From JACVRW01 sp963846505 (lineage in GTDB: Bacteria > Actinomycetota > Thermoleophilia > Solirubrobacterales > Thermoleophilaceae), in contig CAWJWD010000004.1 of assembly GCA_963846505.1 (NCBI GenBank), positions 992,001 to 1,056,000 of the forward strand: a stretch of 64,000 bases of DNA, written 5' to 3'. Numbering within the stretch: position 1 is the stretch's first letter; each line of letters opens with the position of its first letter. The notes beneath the pieces are model-generated. The model was given only the letters and a program-made list of their open reading frames with translations, ran no database searches and was not told the origin of the DNA. The position numbers and the translations under genes are program-made. Positions 60,597-64,000 of this stretch are shown in pieces.

Positions 60597-61958
60597 TCAG
60601 AGACGCTCCCGCACCGCCCGCGCGCGCTGCTCGCCCGAGCGCACGGCGCCGTCCATGTAGCCGTTCCAGACCGTCGCGTACTCGGCGCCCGCCCAGTGCA
60701 GCGGCCCGATCGGTTCGCGCAGCGCCGGCCCGTAGTTGGTCCAGGCACCGGGCGGCAGATGGCAGCCGTAGCAGCCGCGCGTCCACTCCTCCTCGGCCCA
60801 GAGGCGCTCGACGTAGGCGCTCGGCCGCGCGGCACGCGGGCCGTAGAGCCGCGTGAAGCAGTCGATCACCGCGGCGCGCCGCTGCTCGGCCGGCACGCGC
60901 CCCAGCTCGCGCGCGCGGCGCCCTTCGAGGAAGCCGAGCAGCACGCCGGGCGAGCCGCCGGGCGGCGAGTTGTCGTAGGTCACCCGCACCGGCCCGCGCT
61001 CGCTCGTCCCCTGGCCGGACAGTCCCTCCTCGCGCCAGAAGGGCTCGTCGTAGATCGCCATGCACTTGGCGACGGTGCCGAGCGGCATGCGCTGGGTGAG
61101 CTGGTCTCGGTAGCCCGGCAGCGGCGGGTCGTAGGCGATCCTGCTCGCGAGCGTCGGCGCGAGCGCGAGGATCGCCTCGCGGCCGCGAGCGACCGCCCCC
61201 TCCCCCTCGACGGTCACGCCCTCGGCGCCGTGGACGACGCGGCGCACCGGCACACCGAGGACCACCCGCTCGCCGAGCGCTTCGGCCATCCGCAGCGCCA
61301 GGCGTTGCGAGCCGCCGACGAAGCGGTCCTGCTGGGCGCCGCCCTCGGTGTCGAACAGCGTCTCGAGGCTGCCGGCCGAGTGGACGTAGAAGAGCAGGTG
61401 CAGCAGCGACAGCTCCTCGGGCTGGGCCGCCCAGACGGCCTCGATGCCCAGCTCCAGCAGCATCCGCCCACCCTTGGTGGCGAGGTTGCGCCGCATCCAG
61501 GTGGCCGCCGTCTGCTCGTCGAGTCGCGCTGCCCGCGGCGCCTCCCAGGGCGCGTGCAGCGGCACCGTGCGAGCGAGCCGGTTGAGCCGCCGCTGTGCCT
61601 GCTCGACGTCGAGCAGCACCGCCGGGTTGACGCGGGGGATCGCGCCGCGATAGCGATGCAGCCGACCGCCGTACTCGATCACGTTCTCACCCTCGACGTA
61701 GGTCGGGAACGTCTCGACTCCCAGATCGGCGGCGAGCGCGGCCAGCCGGTCCTGGGTCGGCCCGATCCATTGACCGCCGACCTCGACGACGTGTCCCCCG
61801 CCGACGTCCTCGTTCAGGATCCGCCCGCCGACCCGGTCGCGCGCCTCCAGCACCACGACCGACGCGCCCGCCGTCACCAGCGTGCGCGCGGCGCTCAGAC
61901 CCGCCAACCCGGCCCCGACGACCACTACGTCCGCCTCGTGGCTGCGCTCGGCGGCCAT
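60597..61958 (-). CDS. Flavin-dependent amine oxidase (monoamine oxidase family)
   Basis: Intact, 453 residues. ATG 61958. ADVVVVGAGLAGLSAARTLV is the dinucleotide motif and VVVLEARDRVGGRILNE the GG-R motif, then VGGQWIGPTQDRLAALAADL. Late segments: EWTRGCYGCHLPPGAWTNYG, at the place where eukaryotic MAO carries the Cys-linked flavin (G-C-Y), and PLHWAGAEYATVWNGYMDGA, the FAD-binding ending. Oxidises primary or polyamine-type amines to aldehydes with O2. Covalent flavin linkage is possible but not proven. Confidence 0.92.
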   Translation of the reverse strand: MAAERSHEADVVVVGAGLAGLSAARTLVTAGASVVVLEARDRVGGRILNEDVGGGHVVEVGGQWIGPTQDRLAALAADLGVETFPTYVEGENVIEYGGRLHRYRGAIPRVNPAVLLDVEQAQRRLNRLARTVPLHAPWEAPRAARLDEQTAATWMRRNLATKGGRMLLELGIEAVWAAQPEELSLLHLLFYVHSAGSLETLFDTEGGAQQDRFVGGSQRLALRMAEALGERVVLGVPVRRVVHGAEGVTVEGEGAVARGREAILALAPTLASRIAYDPPLPGYRDQLTQRMPLGTVAKCMAIYDEPFWREEGLSGQGTSERGPVRVTYDNSPPGGSPGVLLGFLEGRRARELGRVPAEQRRAAVIDCFTRLYGPRAARPSAYVERLWAEEEWTRGCYGCHLPPGAWTNYGPALREPIGPLHWAGAEYATVWNGYMDGAVRSGEQRARAVRERL

Positions 61959-61994
61959 GGGAGGACCCTACCGCCGCTACCCTGTTGCGCCGGC

Positions 61995-62756
61995 ATGCCC
62001 TCGCAATCGCCACAGAGCGAGCGCGAGCAGGAGCGCCGGCTGAACATCCGCACGCTCACGATCGCGAGCATCGCAGCCGCCTGCGCCGCGCTTGTCACGT
62101 CCCAACTCTGGTTCGCCGGCACCTGGATCGCCGCGGCGTTCACCCCTGTGATCGTGGCCCTCGTCAGCGAGCTGCTGCACCGTCCCACGGAGCGCATCGG
62201 CCGCGTACTCACCAGCGACCGTCCTGCCCTGTTCCCGCCCGCCGAGCCGCCCGTGCCACCATCCGGCCGTCCTCGGGCCGAGCCGGATCCGGACGCACCG
62301 CCCGCTCGCACCCGTGCAGATCTCGGCGGCGGCCCCTCGCGCGAGCTGCCCAGCTCCGGCGCGCCCGTGCGCGTCTACCGCTCCGGAGCGGCGCCGACCT
62401 CCTCGAGCGGCAGCCGGCGCACGATCGCGCTCGGGATGGTCGCGCTGACCGCCGCCCTGGCCTTCGCCATCGCGGTCGCCGTGATCACCGTCCCCGAGCT
62501 GATCGCCGGGCAGTCGATCGTCCACGGCGACAAGGGCACGACGCTGTTCAAGGGCACGGCGCGCAGGCAGCGCGACGACCGAGGTACGACCACCCCGCAG
62601 ACGACCACGACCGAGCAGGACTCCGCCAGGCCCCCGGCCCAGACCGCTCCCTCCGAGGAGCAACGGACGCAGACCGCGCCGCCTCCGACCGAGACGGTGC
62701 CGCCGAGCACGGCTCCGGCACCGCAGACCACCACGCCGACGACGCCGGCGCCCTAG
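61995..62756 (+). CDS. Membrane protein with long Thr/Pro-rich outer tail, unknown
   Basis: Intact, 253 residues from ATG 61995. Two hydrophobic regions: LTIASIAAACAALVTSQLWF with GTWIAAAFTPVIVALV (about 20-55), and TIALGMVALTAALAFAIAVA with VITVP (about 140-165). Between them lies a Pro/Arg-rich loop. After the second helix a short GQSIVHGDKGTTLF segment leads to an 80-residue low-complexity tail (TTTPQTTTTEQDSARPPAQ and similar). Related repeats occur in the lipoprotein at 24.5 kb. No known family. Confidence 0.75.
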   Translation: MPSQSPQSEREQERRLNIRTLTIASIAAACAALVTSQLWFAGTWIAAAFTPVIVALVSELLHRPTERIGRVLTSDRPALFPPAEPPVPPSGRPRAEPDPDAPPARTRADLGGGPSRELPSSGAPVRVYRSGAAPTSSSGSRRTIALGMVALTAALAFAIAVAVITVPELIAGQSIVHGDKGTTLFKGTARRQRDDRGTTTPQTTTTEQDSARPPAQTAPSEEQRTQTAPPPTETVPPSTAPAPQTTTPTTPAP

Positions 62757-62786
62757 GGCGCCGGCGGAGCGCTTCGGCTGCTCCTG

Positions 62787-62990
62787 CTAGGCGGCGCGCA
62801 CGAGGCGCATGGCGGCCTTGACCGGCGCTTCGGTTGCCCCTTGGCAGCCGTCCCCCACTTTCGTGCGGGTGTTCCAGTCGAGCCACCAGCCGGCGTGACG
62901 CGCCGCTGACGCCACCAGCGTCAGCGAGGCCTCGACGCCGGCCAGTCCCATGATCAGCCCCTGCCGAGCTGTCGACCCTGTATCGAACAT
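62787..62990 (-). CDS. Small protein of unknown function
   Basis: 67 residues from ATG 62990 to TAG 62789-62787: GSTARQGLIMGLAGVEASLT, VASAARHAGWWLDWNTRTK, then GDGCQGATEAPVKAAMRLVR. It fills an otherwise empty 300-base gap and has reasonable composition, but codon use is mixed and no family is recognised. Could be a real small gene or chance. Confidence 0.4.
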   Translation of the reverse strand: MFDTGSTARQGLIMGLAGVEASLTLVASAARHAGWWLDWNTRTKVGDGCQGATEAPVKAAMRLVRAA

Positions 62991-63056
62991 TCCGTGACGA
63001 CCGTACCCGGACGCACGCGCTCCAAAAGCCCGCACGGCATGCGACCATCGGAACCG

Positions 63057-63974
63057 ATGGCGCACGATCACGGCCATGGTCACCTGCACGCGCACGGCGA
63101 GAACGCCGGCAGCAGGCGCCTGACGATCGCCCTGCTGCTGATCGTCGGCTTCATGTCGGTCGAGGTCGTGGCCGGCATCGTCGCCTCCTCGCTGGCGCTG
63201 CTCTCCGACGCCGCGCACATGCTCACCGACGCCGCCGCGATCGCGCTGGCGCTGTTCGCCGCGCACCTGGCCAAGCGGCCCGCCCGCGGCGGCTTCACGT
63301 TCGGCTTCCAGCGTGCGGAGATCCTCTCCGCACAGGTCAACGGCGCCACGCTGGTGGCACTCGGGCTCGTGATCGTCTTCGAGGGCGTCCACCGCCTGAT
63401 CGACCCGCCCACGGTCGAGGGCGGCCTGGTGCTGGCCGTGGCGCTGGTCGGCATCGTCGTCAACCTCGCGGCGACGATGGTGCTCGCCGGCGCCGACCGG
63501 CGCAGCCTCAACGTCGAGGGCGCCTTCCAGCACGTGCTCAACGACCTGTTCGCCTTCATCGCCACCGCGATCGCGGGCCTGCTCGTGGTGACGCTCGGCT
63601 TCGAGCGGGCGGACGGCATCGCCGCGCTGATGGTCGCTGCGCTGATGCTCTACTCCGGCTACGGCCTGCTGCGCGAGTCCGGCCGCGTGCTGCTCGAGGC
63701 CGCCCCGCGCGATCTCGATCCGACGGAGATCGGTCGCGCGCTGGTGGCCGAGCACCACGTGATCGAGGTGCACGACCTGCACGTCTGGGAGGTCACGTCC
63801 GGCTTCCCGTCCCTCTCGGCGCACGTCGTCGTCGAGCCGGGCTGCGACACCCAGAGCCACCGCCGACAGCTGGCGGACCTGCTGCACGAGCGCTTCGGGA
63901 TCGAGCACAGCACGTTGCAGGTGGAGGCGGTGCCGACCGGCCCGCTCGAGATCGAGCCGCTGCAGCGCGGCTGA
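63057..63974 (+). CDS. Cation diffusion facilitator (zinc efflux, CzcD/ZitB-like)
   Basis: Intact, 305 residues. ATG 63057 (an in-frame ATG at 63039 is possible). A His-rich N-terminus AHDHGHGHLHAHGENAG binds metal; six helices follow, with ALLSDAAHMLTDAAAIALAL (H-x-x-x-D site in helix 2) and GAFQHVLNDLFAFIATAIAG (H-x-x-x-D in helix 5). The C-terminal cytoplasmic domain contains VIEVHDLHVWEVTSGFPSLS. Exports Zn2+ (possibly Cd2+/Co2+) in exchange for protons. The remaining 26 bases of the window show nothing. Confidence 0.94.
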   Translation: MAHDHGHGHLHAHGENAGSRRLTIALLLIVGFMSVEVVAGIVASSLALLSDAAHMLTDAAAIALALFAAHLAKRPARGGFTFGFQRAEILSAQVNGATLVALGLVIVFEGVHRLIDPPTVEGGLVLAVALVGIVVNLAATMVLAGADRRSLNVEGAFQHVLNDLFAFIATAIAGLLVVTLGFERADGIAALMVAALMLYSGYGLLRESGRVLLEAAPRDLDPTEIGRALVAEHHVIEVHDLHVWEVTSGFPSLSAHVVVEPGCDTQSHRRQLADLLHERFGIEHSTLQVEAVPTGPLEIEPLQRG

Positions 63975-64000
63975 GACGGCGACGTGTCAGCCGCCGGCGG

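Overview
The window is a GC-rich (about 70%) chromosomal segment of a bacterium, most likely a member of the Actinomycetota. I place it tentatively in the Thermoleophilia/Solirubrobacterales on gene content and style: tandem TetR repeats, uvrC-rapZ-gap-pgk-tpiA order, many GTG starts and 1-4 base gene overlaps. This placement is inference, since there is no rRNA here. It carries one tRNA gene and about 60 protein genes, and I see no phage, insertion sequence, CRISPR array or origin.

Sequence quality differs sharply along the window. Between about 0.6 and 36.2 kb nearly every gene, including essential ones (argS, gap, pgk, tpiA, secG), is cut by 1-2 base indels, so products can only be read by switching frame. 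From 36.2 kb on almost all genes are intact. The broken genes are therefore most likely sequencing or consensus errors, and their coordinates are given as whole-gene spans.

Layout. 0-6.9 kb: DNA glycosylase tail, XRE regulator, DEAH helicase, HNH nuclease remnant, FAD-linked oxidase, and the TldD/PmbA protease pair. 6.9-10.3 kb (minus): secG, ccmI-like, ccmF, ccmE, cupin. 10.4-16.9 kb: secreted glycoside hydrolase 2, secreted unknown, class I amidotransferase, asparagine-synthetase-like enzyme, secreted M23 peptidase. 17-18.9 kb: tRNA-Gly, then tlpA-ccmH-ccdA. With the first ccm cluster this covers much of cytochrome c maturation, but ccmABC are not here. 18.9-26.4 kb: lipoprotein hydrolase, argS, rlmH, DUF3467, M48 peptidase, and an overlapping phosphoesterase-lipoprotein-Ser/Thr kinase operon. 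26.4-35.5 kb (minus): tgt, hsp20, and the central block gpmI-tpiA-pgk-gap-rapZ-uvrC (lower glycolysis plus nucleotide excision repair), without the usual yvcK and whiA.

36-44.7 kb: MaoC and crotonase enzymes, a degenerate metallo-beta-lactamase-fold protein, a compact minus-strand operon of Tad-pilus-like proteins (two TadE-like, one TadZ-like ATPase, one TadG-like protein fused to VanY carboxypeptidase and SLT transglycosylase domains, and two small low-GC membrane proteins separated by a 31-bp tandem duplication), uppP, and two divergent TetR genes, one of them a tandem double TetR. 44.7-56.2 kb: ppa, crotonase, ABC exporter pair, YgjP-like peptidase, SDR, YjbQ, 2-hydroxyacid dehydrogenase, carotenoid-desaturase-like oxidoreductase, lipid kinase, secreted lysozyme-like protein, ParB-like protein, azlC-azlD. 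56.2-64 kb: a complete sugar ABC importer (E-F-G-K), flavin amine oxidase, T/P-rich membrane protein and a CDF zinc transporter.

The most unusual item is the Tad-like/peptidoglycan-hydrolase operon at 37.8-41.2 kb. It has the pseudopilin-like and localisation parts of a Tad system but no assembly ATPase, TadB/C or major pilin nearby, and it carries two wall-cutting domains on the TadG-like anchor.
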